From Drouetiella hepatica Uher 2000/2452 (lineage in GTDB: Bacteria > Cyanobacteriota > Cyanobacteriia > Elainellales > Elainellaceae), in NCBI GenBank assembly GCA_019359505.1, contig JAHHHD010000015.1, positions 62,001-126,000 of the forward strand: a DNA stretch of 64,000 nucleotides, read 5' to 3'. A model generated the notes under the pieces. The model saw only the letters and a list, made by a program, of their open reading frames with translations. It was not told the origin of the DNA and did no database searches. Positions 24,351 through 33,132 of this stretch are shown piece after piece. The number at the start of each line of letters is the position of its first letter. Within the stretch, counting starts at the first letter, position 1. A program made the translations under genes and the position numbers.

Positions 24351-24982
24351 ATTCATCTCCTGTTATTCGCGTTCTGCTCGCGGATGACCACCCCGTATTG
24401 GGTCAAGGACTAGCCATGCTGTTGGAATGTGAGCCGGATATCACGGTCGTCGGACAGGCTCTCAATGGTAGGGAAGCCATTGAACTCTTTCGTCAACACC
24501 AACCCGATGTCACGCTAATGGACTTACGGATGCCAGAAGTGAGCGGAGTGGAAGCGATCGCCGCAATTCGGGCGGAGTTTCCCCAGGCTCGAATTATTGT
24601 ACTAACGACTTATGACGGCGACGAAGACATCTATCGCGGGCTGCAAACAGGCGCAAAGGGCTATCTGCTCAAGGGAACTCGGCTTGAAGAGTTATTAAAT
24701 GCCATTCGCACGGTCTATCGTAACCAGTCCTACATTCCGCCTCACATAGGCGCGAAACTAGCAGAACGCATGGGCACGTCAGAGTTGAGCGATCGAGAGC
24801 TAGAGGTGCTTCGCTTAATGGCAAAGGGTAAAAATAATCCTCAGATCAGCGCTGACCTGAACATCGCCGAGAGTACGGTTAGATTTCACATCAGCCATAT
24901 TTTGAGCAAGCTGGGCGTGAGCGATCGCACTCAAGCGGTGATTACAGCAGTACAGCGGGGTATCGTGGATTTGTCGGTTTGA
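24347..24982 (+). CDS. NarL/FixJ family response regulator
   Basis: The protein is 211 residues, starting at ATG 24347, which overlaps the kinase stop codon. Residues 1-120 are a receiver domain: acidic pocket Asp13/Asp14 (LLADDHP), phosphoacceptor Asp59 (LMDLRMPEVSG), conserved Thr (VLTTYDGDE) and Lys in GYLLKG. Residues about 145-205 are a LuxR-type HTH (LSDRELEVLRLMAKGKNNPQ, then ESTVRFHISHILSKLGVSDR). It is the transcriptional partner of the upstream kinase. Targets are unknown. Confidence 0.93.
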   Translation: MNSSPVIRVLLADDHPVLGQGLAMLLECEPDITVVGQALNGREAIELFRQHQPDVTLMDLRMPEVSGVEAIAAIRAEFPQARIIVLTTYDGDEDIYRGLQTGAKGYLLKGTRLEELLNAIRTVYRNQSYIPPHIGAKLAERMGTSELSDRELEVLRLMAKGKNNPQISADLNIAESTVRFHISHILSKLGVSDRTQAVITAVQRGIVDLSV

Positions 24983-25188
24983 TTCAATTGAGGTACGCTA
25001 GCTATCCCAACATTTTGATAGGTGTAAAACTCAATGTTGAGCTGGCGACAACATTTAATGAATCTTCTATTAATGAATTTTCTAAGGTAAAAGGCAAATT
25101 CTCATTTGCGATTTTCACCAACGAAGGGGTATGTCATCTCGAATTAGTTCTGTTCTCAAGTTTTGCATCTGCATAACCTGAGCTGTGA

Positions 25189-25290
25189 TGATATAGCGCT
25201 ACGCGCTTAGATCCAATGAGTTATTTTTTGAGAGCCGCGCGGCTCTCAAAAAATAACTCGTCCTAACTCAATTACGTAATGCCATATTGT
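25189..25290 (-). repeat. Type B palindromic element
   Basis: A perfect 42-bp palindrome (25218-25259) without an unpaired loop is flanked by CGCTTAGATCC on the left and CCTAACTCAATTACGTAA on the right. These are the reversed flanks of the element at 330-440. It occupies the 465-bp gap 24983-25447; the rest of that gap shows nothing convincing. Confidence 0.85.
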
Positions 25291-25447
25291 TTCGTTATCT
25301 TTTATTGCTACTGTCAGCTCGAATATTCAATGCGATGTCAGTATGGAACGTAAGACTGAATAGATCAGGCTGGCTCACGCAGCGGCAGATTGCTATTGGT
25401 TCCCATCATCGTTGCAATATCCCTGTACCCTTTAAACCTGGAATCCT

Positions 25448-25843
25448 ATGATTATCTGGAATACGATCGTTAACGCACGAAAACTGGCTGGCTCAGTAAT
25501 AATTGGCGGTCTGCTCTGTCTCCCGTTGGTTCCTACTGCCGCTCGTGCTGGCATTGACCAAGCTCCGATGCTTCTGGCTCAAGAACAGAATGTTCGGATT
25601 GCTACTTTACAGTGTGGCGGTTACACGATCACCATCCGTACCGAAGGCAGTGCAGCTAGCGACAGCTACTCCTATTTGACAGATGGTCTTTTTCTAACTA
25701 ATGGCACCCGCGACGGTGAAACCTACCTTTTCTATAACAATGACTACGAGTACAAAGTTGTGACCCAAGGCGGTGGTTCTGGCAGTCTAACGGTTTCCCA
25801 CTATGGAGAAACCATGATGACTAAGCAGTGCACTTGGTCTTGA
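25448..25843 (+). CDS. Small exported beta-rich protein, MliC-like features
   Basis: The protein has 131 residues. The signal peptide (GSVIIGGLLCLPLVPTAARA) is cleaved near residue 35. The mature part is beta-rich and has only two cysteines, one near its start (TLQCGGYTITIRTEG) and one at the end (TKQCTWS), likely forming a disulfide. The small size, the paired Cys and the Gly/Tyr-rich strands resemble MliC/PliC lysozyme inhibitors, but this is a fold-level guess. No operon partner is apparent. Confidence 0.65.
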   Translation: MIIWNTIVNARKLAGSVIIGGLLCLPLVPTAARAGIDQAPMLLAQEQNVRIATLQCGGYTITIRTEGSAASDSYSYLTDGLFLTNGTRDGETYLFYNNDYEYKVVTQGGGSGSLTVSHYGETMMTKQCTWS

Positions 25844-25927
25844 TGCAGCGGTATTCTATTCACCTACTATCAGCAAATAGCCAAAGAACTTGGGAAATAA
25901 CTGTTGTCGCTTTAGCTTCGTGATGAC

Positions 25928-26464
25928 TTGCTCCATCAGTTAGCGTTGAATCTCATTGCCGAGTTGAGTCAGGATGCACTGCCCGATCGCGTTTATGTTG
26001 AATCATTAACTCACACCCTGATCGCGCATCTCGTTAGAAAATATGCAGTTATGGAAAATCAGGCGATAGATCAAGCGATAGATCAGGCGATAGATAGGAA
26101 ATTGCCTTCCCATAAACTCGCGCTTGTCATAGACTACATCGATCAGCATCTTGATGCCGTTGTCTCTTTGGAAGCGATCGCTAGAGTGGCAAACATGAGT
26201 TCTTCCTATTTCTTGACTCTTTTCAAGCAATCCACTGGATTGACTCCACACCAATACGTTATGGCTCAGCGCATCAAAAAAGCGAAAGCCTTGCTGATCC
26301 AAACCCAGATGTCGATTGGAGATATTGCTAGCCAAACCGGGTTTGCAGACCAAAGTCATTTAACTCGCTTAATGCGAAAGCATACAGGCTTAACCCCAAA
26401 AATCTTGCGGAATGATTTAGCTAGCAGCAATCAAGAAATCCTTTTCAACGCCGTAGGTCAGTAG
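25928..26464 (+). pseudogene. AraC family regulator, N-terminally truncated
   Basis: The C-terminal half of an AraC/XylS regulator is intact. The two HTH motifs are about residues 85-175 (VVSLEAIARVANMSSSYFLT, then FKQSTGLTPHQYVMAQRIKK, then SIGDIASQTGFADQSHLTRL). The preceding DDLLHQLALNLIAELSQD segment belongs to the conserved linker of the cyanobacterial family, where full proteins have about 100 more N-terminal residues. Here a TAG at 25913-25915 lies in frame just upstream, and only TTG 25928 is available as start. The sensing half is therefore missing. A 12-bp repeat codes AIDQAIDQAID. It is likely a pseudogene, though a short DNA-binding product is possible. Confidence 0.65.
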
Positions 26465-26673
26465 AGACGCACCGCATCTGTCATCAGGACAACGCCTCAA
26501 AGTAGACCGAAGACGATCGCTCGGCACACTATCACTCCTATCTGTACTCAATAGCAAAGAGAAAGCTGTACTCTGCTACAGAACCTTTTGCTACAGAACC
26601 TTAAGTGAAAAAGTGCAATCTTTGAGACGCTGAATCTTAATGGGTCTATTCCCGTTGCCCATAGCCTTAAAGG

Positions 26674-26728
26674 GATGAATTTTTGTTTGAGAGGGGCGCT
26701 CCGCGCCCCTCTCAAACAAAAATTCATC
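26674..26728. repeat. Hairpin repeat, 26-bp perfect arms
   Basis: Arms at 26674-26699 and 26703-26728 are fully complementary around a TCC loop with a GCGC-TCC-GCGC cap. It lies in the promoter region of the binding-protein gene. A direct repeat GCTACAGAACCTT occurs twice near 26575-26603. Confidence 0.85.
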
Positions 26729-26799
26729 TCAGCGCTCAGCATCACCTAGCTCATATAAGCTTAGTCAGATATCACTTTCAGACCTTAAAGGAATTTAAT

Positions 26800-28458
26800 A
26801 TGATTCGACAGCTAAAACGATGGCAGATGGGTTTATTTGCCCTGGCAGCCGTCCTCAGCATTACCCTTGCCAATTGCGCCCAGCAGAGTACCGCCCCTAC
26901 CCCTGGAGCCAGCGCCAGCCTCGCATCCGGCGCTCCGGCAGCGACAGCCCTGGTATTTGGCACAGGCGGCGATCCGGTCAACCTGGAACCGGGCAACTTT
27001 GAAGACAGCAACTCTGGCTACGTTCAGGATCAAATCTACGATCGACTAATTCGCTTTAAGCCTGGAACTGCCGATCTAGAGCCAGGACTGGCAACCGAAT
27101 GGTCAGCGTCTGCTGACGGCAAAACTTGGACATTCAAGCTGCGAGACGGCGTGAAATTTCATGATGGCACAGACCTCAACGCCGCTGCCGTAGTGGCTAA
27201 CGTCAATCGCTGGTGGGACGAAAAAGACGCGCTGGGCTTCCGCGATGCTGGGAAAACCTATGCCATTTGGTCAAGCCTGTTTGGTGGCTTCAAAGGCAGC
27301 GAAGATTCGCTGTTGCAGGACGTGAAAGCCGTTGATGCTAAAACCGTCCAGTTTGTTTTGAAAGACCCGTTTGCCGCATTTCCAGCCGCGATCGCCTCTA
27401 ACTACTTTGGGATTGCCAGCCCCGATGCCATCAAAAAAGCTGGAGCTAGCTATGGTACTCCCAGTTCGACGGCAGTTGGCACAGGTCCCTACATTCTCAA
27501 GGAATGGCGATCAGGCGATCGCATCGTGCTAGACAAAAACCCTAGCTTCTGGAAGGGCGAACCTAAGATGCAGCAGGTGATTTTCCGTACCATCAAAGAA
27601 CCTGCCGCCCGTCTGGCAGAACTGCGCTCAGGCAGCATTGACTTCACGGTAGATATTGCTCCTGACCAGTTAAAAGAGCTGCAAGCCGACCCTAACCTGA
27701 AGGAGATTCGCCGCCCGTCCTTTAACGTGGGCTACTTGGCGCTCAATCCCAGCTTTGAGCCATTTCAGAAAAAAGAGGTGCGTCAGGCAGTAGCCATGGC
27801 GATTAACCGCAAGGCGATCGTCGATTCCTTTTGGTCCGGTCTGGCAAAAACGGACGCTCACTTTATTCCCCCCTCAATGCAGGCTTACCAGGATGCCAGC
27901 CTGAAGGAGTATGAGTACAGCCCTGACAAAGCCAAGGAGATGCTGGCGGCGGCAGGTTATCCCGACGGCTTTGACTTAGAGCTGTGGTATATGCCTGTCT
28001 CACGTCCCTATTACCCCACTCCCAAACCGATCGCCGAAGCCTTTGCCGCAGACTTGGGAGCGATCGGCATTCGGGTCAAGCTCAATACCAAAGACTGGGC
28101 GGCGTATCTAGCCGATCGCCTCAAAGCTCCGGGCTTTCAGGCTTACATGATGGGCTGGACAGGCGACTATGGCGACCCCGACAACTTCCTCTACTACCAC
28201 TTCAGCCCCAGCGGCACCAAGGACATTGGTAACTGGAAGAGCGATCGGGTCGCTACCCTACTAGAGAATGCTCGTCAGGACAGCAAGGAAACCGAGCGCG
28301 CCAAAATGTACGCTGAGGTGGACAAAATTACCTACGAAGAGGCGGTGCGGATTCCGATCGTCCATTCGGAGCCGCTGTTGGCGCAGCGCAGCAATATCTC
28401 AGGGTGGCAGCCCAGCCCGCTGGCTACAGAACCCTTTGATGCGATCGAGAAGAAGTAG
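26800..28458 (+). CDS. ABC transporter substrate-binding lipoprotein, family 5
   Basis: ATG 26800 follows AAAGGA and gives 552 residues. The signal sequence ends in a lipobox (LANC) with Cys26 as the lipid attachment site. The body is an SBP_bac_5 protein: YVQDQIYDRLIRFKPGTADL, then LATEWSASADGKTWTFKLRD, then VKFHDGTDLNAAAVVANVNR, and RQAVAMAINRKAIVDSFW. These bind peptides, nickel or related ligands in the periplasm; the specificity is not evident. The permease gene follows after a 56-bp gap that contains a strong hairpin with a U-tract. The second permease and ATPases of a complete Dpp/Opp system are not in the window. Confidence 0.92.
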   Translation: MIRQLKRWQMGLFALAAVLSITLANCAQQSTAPTPGASASLASGAPAATALVFGTGGDPVNLEPGNFEDSNSGYVQDQIYDRLIRFKPGTADLEPGLATEWSASADGKTWTFKLRDGVKFHDGTDLNAAAVVANVNRWWDEKDALGFRDAGKTYAIWSSLFGGFKGSEDSLLQDVKAVDAKTVQFVLKDPFAAFPAAIASNYFGIASPDAIKKAGASYGTPSSTAVGTGPYILKEWRSGDRIVLDKNPSFWKGEPKMQQVIFRTIKEPAARLAELRSGSIDFTVDIAPDQLKELQADPNLKEIRRPSFNVGYLALNPSFEPFQKKEVRQAVAMAINRKAIVDSFWSGLAKTDAHFIPPSMQAYQDASLKEYEYSPDKAKEMLAAAGYPDGFDLELWYMPVSRPYYPTPKPIAEAFAADLGAIGIRVKLNTKDWAAYLADRLKAPGFQAYMMGWTGDYGDPDNFLYYHFSPSGTKDIGNWKSDRVATLLENARQDSKETERAKMYAEVDKITYEEAVRIPIVHSEPLLAQRSNISGWQPSPLATEPFDAIEKK

Positions 28459-28464
28459 TTCTAG

Positions 28465-28497
28465 CGAGGTCTTTGGATATCCAAAGACCTCGTTTTT
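28465..28497 (+). terminator. Intrinsic terminator/attenuator between SBP and permease genes
   Basis: A perfect palindrome, CGAGGTCTTTGG-ATAT-CCAAAGACCTCG (28465-28492), is followed directly by TTTTT. It sits seven bases after the SBP stop codon. Partial read-through would give more binding protein than permease. Confidence 0.9.
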
Positions 28498-28514
28498 ATA
28501 TCCCCCCATCTGCC

Positions 28515-29519
28515 ATGCTGCAATATATCGGCAAACGCCTGTTTGATCTTCTACCCGTCCTTTTAGGAATCACCCTACTGGTATTCCTGTTTCTCCAATT
28601 GATTCCCGGCAATCCGGCAGTAGTTTTGCTGGGACCTCGCGCCACTCCGGATCAAATTGTCGCTTTGCAAGAGCAGCTTGGGCTAAATCGACCGCTGCCG
28701 CTGCAATACCTTGCTTTTCTGGGCAGACTCATTCGGTTTGATCTGGGCAAAAGCATTCTCAGCGGCGTACCGATCGCTCAGGAGTTAGCCATCCGCTGGC
28801 CCGCAACTTTTGAGCTTTCGGTGGCTGCCATGCTGGTGGCGATGCTGCTAGGTATCCCTGCCGGAATTCTGGCGGCCGTCCGCAAAAATGGCTGGATTGA
28901 TAACTTAGCTATGAGTGCATCGCTACTGGGTGTATCTATGCCTGTCTACTGGCTAGGGCTGCTGTTGATCTATCTATTTGCCGTCAATTTGCACTGGCTG
29001 CCCCCCAGCGGTCGTTTGGGCGTGGGTGTACAGCTTCAGCCGATCACAGGGTTCTACATTCTCGATTCAATCCTGCGGCTGAATTTTCCGGCGCTTCTAG
29101 ATGTGCTGTCTCATCTAATCTTGCCCGCCATTACGGTAGGCACGATTCCCCTCGCCATCATTGCCCGCATCACTCGCAGCGCCATGTTAGAGGTGCTGTC
29201 TCAAGACTACATTCGTACCGCTCGCGCCAAAGGCTTGATCGAGCGTTGGATCATCATGAAGCACGCCCTCAAAAATGCGCTGCTGCCTGTAATCACCATC
29301 ATTGGGCTGCAATTTGGGACGCTCTTGAGCGGCGCCATCCTGACGGAAACTATCTTTTCATGGCCAGGGATTGGCTCCTGGATCTATGAGGGCATTTTGG
29401 CGAGAGATTATCCGGTGGTGCAAGGCGGCGTGGTGTTTGTGGCGATCGTCTTTGTCTTAATCAATCTCCTCATCGATATTTCCTACGCCTTCCTTGATCC
29501 CAGAATTCAATATAAGTAA
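28515..29519 (+). CDS. ABC transporter permease, DppB/OppB family
   Basis: ATG 28515 (MLQYIGKRLFDLLPVLLGIT) matches the usual family start and gives 334 residues. The family's N-terminal signature, PVLLGITLLVFLFLQLIPGN, is present. Later comes the EAA-type cytoplasmic loop IRTARAKGLIERWIIMKHAL, and the end ILTETIFSWPGIGSWIYEGI then FLDPRIQYK is typical. About six membrane helices are visible. It should pair with the upstream binding protein and a DppC-type permease encoded elsewhere. Confidence 0.93.
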   Translation: MLQYIGKRLFDLLPVLLGITLLVFLFLQLIPGNPAVVLLGPRATPDQIVALQEQLGLNRPLPLQYLAFLGRLIRFDLGKSILSGVPIAQELAIRWPATFELSVAAMLVAMLLGIPAGILAAVRKNGWIDNLAMSASLLGVSMPVYWLGLLLIYLFAVNLHWLPPSGRLGVGVQLQPITGFYILDSILRLNFPALLDVLSHLILPAITVGTIPLAIIARITRSAMLEVLSQDYIRTARAKGLIERWIIMKHALKNALLPVITIIGLQFGTLLSGAILTETIFSWPGIGSWIYEGILARDYPVVQGGVVFVAIVFVLINLLIDISYAFLDPRIQYK

Positions 29520-29526
29520 TCAGGAT

Positions 29527-29615
29527 AGGACTTACGCAAGCCCTCTAGCTGTAGTGCATTTTTGTTGTGTGTGGTGGGCGCAGCCCACCACACACAACAA
29601 AAATGCGTAAGCCCT
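29527..29615. repeat. Nested palindrome with TAGGACTTACGCA-type ends
   Basis: Outer arms AGGACTTACGCA (29527-29538) and TGCGTAAGCCCT (29604-29615) match at 11 of 12 positions. They enclose a perfect 24-bp-arm hairpin (29556-29579 and 29583-29606) with a GCA loop. The element lies between the convergent permease and COP23 genes. Confidence 0.8.
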
Positions 29616-29700
29616 ACAGGAGTTGGCGCTGCTGATTTTAGGGACGAATTTTTGTGTGGGAGAGATGGACTCCTCCCGGTATCCAGCAACGCCAAAAATC

Positions 29701-30396
29701 TTATCTGAGCTTTGTTCCGGTGCCGCCATCCGCAGTGTCTAGAAAAGGGCGAAGGTTAATGTTGCCAGCGCTGCCAGCGTTAGAGCGACGACCCGACAGA
29801 GAGGACAAATCAACGCCGATCGCCTGCCCAATTCGGTTGATGATGCCGCCGCCGTTGTTCCCCGTAAAGGTGTTGACCGCGCTGGTTTGCTCTCCACTAT
29901 CCGCAACCGTCAAATTTGAGAAAACGCGATCGCGGGTGGCAATTGGGTCTTGTCCGGGAGGAACGGTTAGCACAATCCGGCAGCCAGGAACCTGCTCGGT
30001 CGTAACGCAAATCGTGTTGTAGCCATTCTCGATCGCGGTCTGCATTTCTAGCAATCCATCAGGGCGATAGAACTCCAGCCGACGGCTAATTTCAGCACAG
30101 CGCCGTTCAGGAGTCCAGCCGCCGCCTAGCTCACCCGGTTTCGCCCAAGCATAGCTCTGGCTGGGCTGGCTTTGAGGACGATACATGACGGTATATTCGC
30201 TGCTGCTAACCTCGCAGGTAAAACGGGCATTATCTGCTCCAGAACCTGGATTAGATTGGGTTAATCCTGCTCCAGCATTGATTAGCGCCCCGGTGCTGAG
30301 TAGCAGCGGCAAGGCGAGCCTCAGACTGCGTTGAAGTTTAGAGTAAAGGCTGGCTTGACTAGCGTTTTGGTCAAAGAAGCTGGATGGTTTCGACAT
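29701..30396 (-). CDS. COP23 domain protein
   Basis: The protein is 231 residues with a signal-like hydrophobic stretch (LRLALPLLLSTGALINAGAG, about 26-47). The domain at about 58-165 has the cyanobacterial COP23 pattern: RFTCEVSSSEYTVMY, then AWAKPGELGGGWTPERRCAE, then SRRLEFYRPDG, and YNTICVT. The cysteines in TCEV, RCAEI, TICV and GCRIV probably form two disulfides. The founding protein was described as circadian and membrane-associated in cyanobacteria; no activity is known. The C-terminal region is Gly/Ser/Asn-rich. Confidence 0.8.
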   Translation of the reverse strand: MSKPSSFFDQNASQASLYSKLQRSLRLALPLLLSTGALINAGAGLTQSNPGSGADNARFTCEVSSSEYTVMYRPQSQPSQSYAWAKPGELGGGWTPERRCAEISRRLEFYRPDGLLEMQTAIENGYNTICVTTEQVPGCRIVLTVPPGQDPIATRDRVFSNLTVADSGEQTSAVNTFTGNNGGGIINRIGQAIGVDLSSLSGRRSNAGSAGNINLRPFLDTADGGTGTKLR

Positions 30397-30423
30397 GGCA
30401 AAATTCTCTCGGTTGATTGATCT

Positions 30424-30471
30424 GGGTTAATAAAAATCCGGGTTGATGAAAATTCAGGCTAATGAAAATAT
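30424..30471. repeat. Three imperfect 16-bp repeats in COP23 leader
   Basis: GGGTTAATAAAAATCC, GGGTTGATGAAAATTC and AGGCTAATGAAAATAT are adjacent and differ at a few positions each. They lie about 30-75 bases upstream of the COP23 start on the minus strand and may be a regulatory array or decayed slippage product. Confidence 0.6.
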
Positions 30472-30577
30472 CTGATCGGGTTTTTGGCAGAGTTATGTCT
30501 GAGGCTTTTCAGAAGTGTTCTGTTGGTACCTGCTGTTGTGAAATTCTGGACTGTAATTTTAGAGCTTCCTACTAGAC

Positions 30578-32428
30578 CTAGGTAGACGATCGCTCTGCAT
30601 CAAAAGTTCCGGCTGGCTCTGGCAGAATTGCAGGCAAACAAATTGTAAACGTTGATCCTCGATCGATCGCGCTTTCAACCCTGACGCTGCCTCCCATACG
30701 TTCGCAAAGCTTGCGCGTAATCGCCAAACCTAGCCCCGTACCGCCATACTTGCGCGTTGTCGAGTCATCGGCTTGGCTAAAAGGCTTGAAGAGCTTTGCA
30801 AGATGATCAGGAGTCATGCCGATGCCAGAGTCAGAAATTTGGAAGGTAATGTATTCTGCGCCATGCTGACTCACGCTGCGTGCAACCGTAATCGTAATCG
30901 TTCCTTGGTGGGTAAACTTGCAGGCATTGCCGAGCAGATTGAGCAAACATTGGCGGATTTTCATCATGTCACCATCCATTGTTCCTAGATCTTCAGGACA
31001 CTGAACTTGCAGCACGTTGGTGTTTTGGTTGACCAGAGGGCGAAGGGTCGTGACGATTTCTTGAATGAGTATCGAAATATCAAAGATTTCTGAAGTAAAG
31101 GTCATGCGATCGGCTTCAATCTTTGACAAATCGAGAATATCGTTGATCAGCCCTAGCAAATGCTGCCCTGAGCCATGAATGCGCTGAAGATCGGTTGCCA
31201 AGCTCGATTGGCCTGTTTCAACAGCCTCCTCCATCAGCATTTCGCTGTAGCCAATGATGGCATTGAGCGGCGTGCGCAGCTCATGGCTCATGTTCGCCAA
31301 AAATTGACTTTTAGATTTATTAGCTGCCTCCGCCGTGTTTTTGGCTTGTTGAAGCAAAAGCGCATCCTTTTGGCGATCGTTCTCATAGGCTTCTAGCATT
31401 GCCAGCATTTCGTTGATGGCGCTGCCCAGCCCTGCCAGCTCATCGCGTCCGAGGGTCGATACGCGAGTCGCCAAACCTTCCTGAATATCGATCTGGCTTA
31501 CTTCGCTGCTGAGCTTAGTCAGACGAGACAGCACCAGTTTTTCTAACCCAACGACCGTGATTAGACCAAAGCCAAGGTCTGCCGCCAAAATTGACCAGGT
31601 GAGATAGCGAACTGCGGTTTGTCCCTGCTGGTAGACCGTTCTAGGAGAATCGACCCGCAGCATGAGAGCAGGCTTGCCGTAGATATCGGGCGTAATCGTG
31701 TACCCAGCGATCGTATTTTCATCGATCGGGCGAATCACAATCGGCTGCTGCAGCGAGAACTGCGATCGCACTGCCTGAAAATCGGCAGGCAATGCCGCAT
31801 TGAGGGAAAAGAGCGCCAGAGAGAACCGCTGCGTTTCGGGCAGAGTATCCACTTCCTGTTGATTGAGGTAGCGTCCCAAAATTAGAGTGCCTCGGATGGT
31901 GCCCGTGCCGTCGCTATTCACGATCGGACGCGCCGCCAGCATCATGGCTCCAGCAGGAAGCATAATTAGACCATAGCGACTGTCGATTGGCGTGGCGTGG
32001 GTTAAGAGGGCATCACCGGGTACAATGTGCTGCCGTACCGTTGCCGGGACAGGGGCAAAGCTCTTTGTCTTGAGATCAAAGCCCGTACCGTAAACAATGC
32101 GTCCTGAAACATCAACAAACAGAATGAGATTCACTCGAATATTGGCTAGAGACTCAGCATTGAGATTGACTTTCTCGAATTCTGGCTTTTCGTCTGCTAC
32201 AAACGCGTAGGAATCATCCCATGCCGACCAGTCCGCAAAACGATCGCTAAACTGACGATTGATTTGGTCGAGGGTATCCACCAAATTTATGACTATTTCA
32301 CGAGTCTTTTCCTGTTCGACTGCCTGAAAGCTGCCCACAAAGATATGGGAAGCGATCGCGTATAGCGCCAGGTTCAACCCTGCCAATGTTGTCCCGACAA
32401 TCAGAAGCGCTTTCTGACGTAACCTCAT
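30578..32428 (-). CDS. Sensor histidine kinase, CHASE4-HAMP-HisKA-HATPase
   Basis: The protein is 616 residues. A membrane helix (ALLIVGTTLAGLNLALYAIA, about 7-30) precedes a periplasmic CHASE4 domain (about 45-265), recognised by DRFADWSAWDDSYAFVADEK and LILFVDVSGRIVYGTGFD. A second helix is at about 270-295, then HAMP (LTKLSSEVSQIDIQEGLATR). The kinase core has the phosphoacceptor His near 382 (LANMSHELRTPLNAIIGYSE), an N box (LLNLLGNACKFTHQG), and DSGIGMTPDHLAKLFKPF plus KYGGTGLGLAI. No receiver domain is fused and no response regulator is adjacent. The ligand is unknown. Confidence 0.9.
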   Translation of the reverse strand: MRLRQKALLIVGTTLAGLNLALYAIASHIFVGSFQAVEQEKTREIVINLVDTLDQINRQFSDRFADWSAWDDSYAFVADEKPEFEKVNLNAESLANIRVNLILFVDVSGRIVYGTGFDLKTKSFAPVPATVRQHIVPGDALLTHATPIDSRYGLIMLPAGAMMLAARPIVNSDGTGTIRGTLILGRYLNQQEVDTLPETQRFSLALFSLNAALPADFQAVRSQFSLQQPIVIRPIDENTIAGYTITPDIYGKPALMLRVDSPRTVYQQGQTAVRYLTWSILAADLGFGLITVVGLEKLVLSRLTKLSSEVSQIDIQEGLATRVSTLGRDELAGLGSAINEMLAMLEAYENDRQKDALLLQQAKNTAEAANKSKSQFLANMSHELRTPLNAIIGYSEMLMEEAVETGQSSLATDLQRIHGSGQHLLGLINDILDLSKIEADRMTFTSEIFDISILIQEIVTTLRPLVNQNTNVLQVQCPEDLGTMDGDMMKIRQCLLNLLGNACKFTHQGTITITVARSVSQHGAEYITFQISDSGIGMTPDHLAKLFKPFSQADDSTTRKYGGTGLGLAITRKLCERMGGSVRVESAIDRGSTFTICLPAILPEPAGTFDAERSST

Positions 32429-32574
32429 CCCTCAACCGCCTCATTACCCATCAAAACGCTAGTCAAAAGGAGCGATCGAACCCGATGTTCTGAAAGCAAT
32501 TGACAGCAATATGCTCTAGCGTTCCCGCAAGTCGATGGGTCAAACCATCACTGGTCGGTACTGATATTTATGTG

Positions 32575-32619
32575 ATGATTTTTTATGGGGTAGGACTTGC
32601 CCACCCCATAAAAAATCAT
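32575..32619. repeat. Hairpin repeat, 16-bp arms
   Basis: Arms ATGATTTTTTATGGGG (32575-32590) and its complement (32604-32619) enclose a 13-base loop. It lacks the GCGC cap of most copies. It lies upstream of the CHASE4 kinase. Confidence 0.75.
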
Positions 32620-32712
32620 TTGATTGCAGGCATGAATTTCGCTCCTTTCAAAAAATTTATCCCCAGATTGAGCAATGCCAGATTCAGTGCGGGGTTTGCC
32701 TGACTCAGATCT

Positions 32713-33132
32713 CTACCGAGAAGAGGCAGCCGCGATCGGCGGTAGAGTTGCCTGCTGAGAACGTGAGCTATGCCACCATTCCTTAAGGGGCTGCGGTAGC
32801 TTGATAGCATACAGCGTGACGACAAAAGCCCGCCCTGATGACTCCTGACCCAAAACTTCTACAACATAAGAAGGACTGTTTCGGGTGGCAACATCCAGCA
32901 CAAATCGTTTTCCGACCCGTCGCCAGCTTGGCTCTTTGCTGCGCCATTGAATGCGGCAGCAGGGCCAAGGCAACTCTTCTCGATCGAACAATCGGCAGCA
33001 AGGTCCTACGACTCGGTAGGCAAAATGTCCGCCAAGGCTCTGAAAAACTTGTCCCTGCTTAAGGGGATGCTGGATGAACTGCAACCAAACCTCCTGTTTT
33101 TTAGACAGTAGCCAACTCGTAACAACCGCCAA
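32713..33132 (-). CDS. Conserved hypothetical protein, start displaced by repeat element
   Basis: The protein is about 131-139 residues. It contains EVWLQFIQHPLKQGQVFQSL, then HFAYRVVGPCCRLFDREELP, then GKRFVLDVATRNSPSYVVEV and TLYAIKLPQPLKEWW. The composition and even codon use look like a real, conserved gene, but no family name is recognised. No ATG is available at the N-terminus. TTG 33132 lies inside a type A palindromic element (33121-33210). A CTG at 33108 (reading LSKKQEVW) looks like the eroded original start. Translation may be weak, or the gene may be decaying. Two Cys-Cys pairs (PCCR) are notable and could bind metal. Confidence 0.55.
   Translation of the reverse strand: MAVVTSWLLSKKQEVWLQFIQHPLKQGQVFQSLGGHFAYRVVGPCCRLFDREELPWPCCRIQWRSKEPSWRRVGKRFVLDVATRNSPSYVVEVLGQESSGRAFVVTLYAIKLPQPLKEWWHSSRSQQATLPPIAAASSR

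Noticed and set aside
24979-25176. 65-residue frame after the response regulator
   Set aside because: No good ribosome binding site, no recognisable domain, and AT-rich composition unlike neighbouring genes.
32500-32703. 67-residue frame across the hairpin at 32575-32619
   Set aside because: Most of it is hairpin sequence and spacer.
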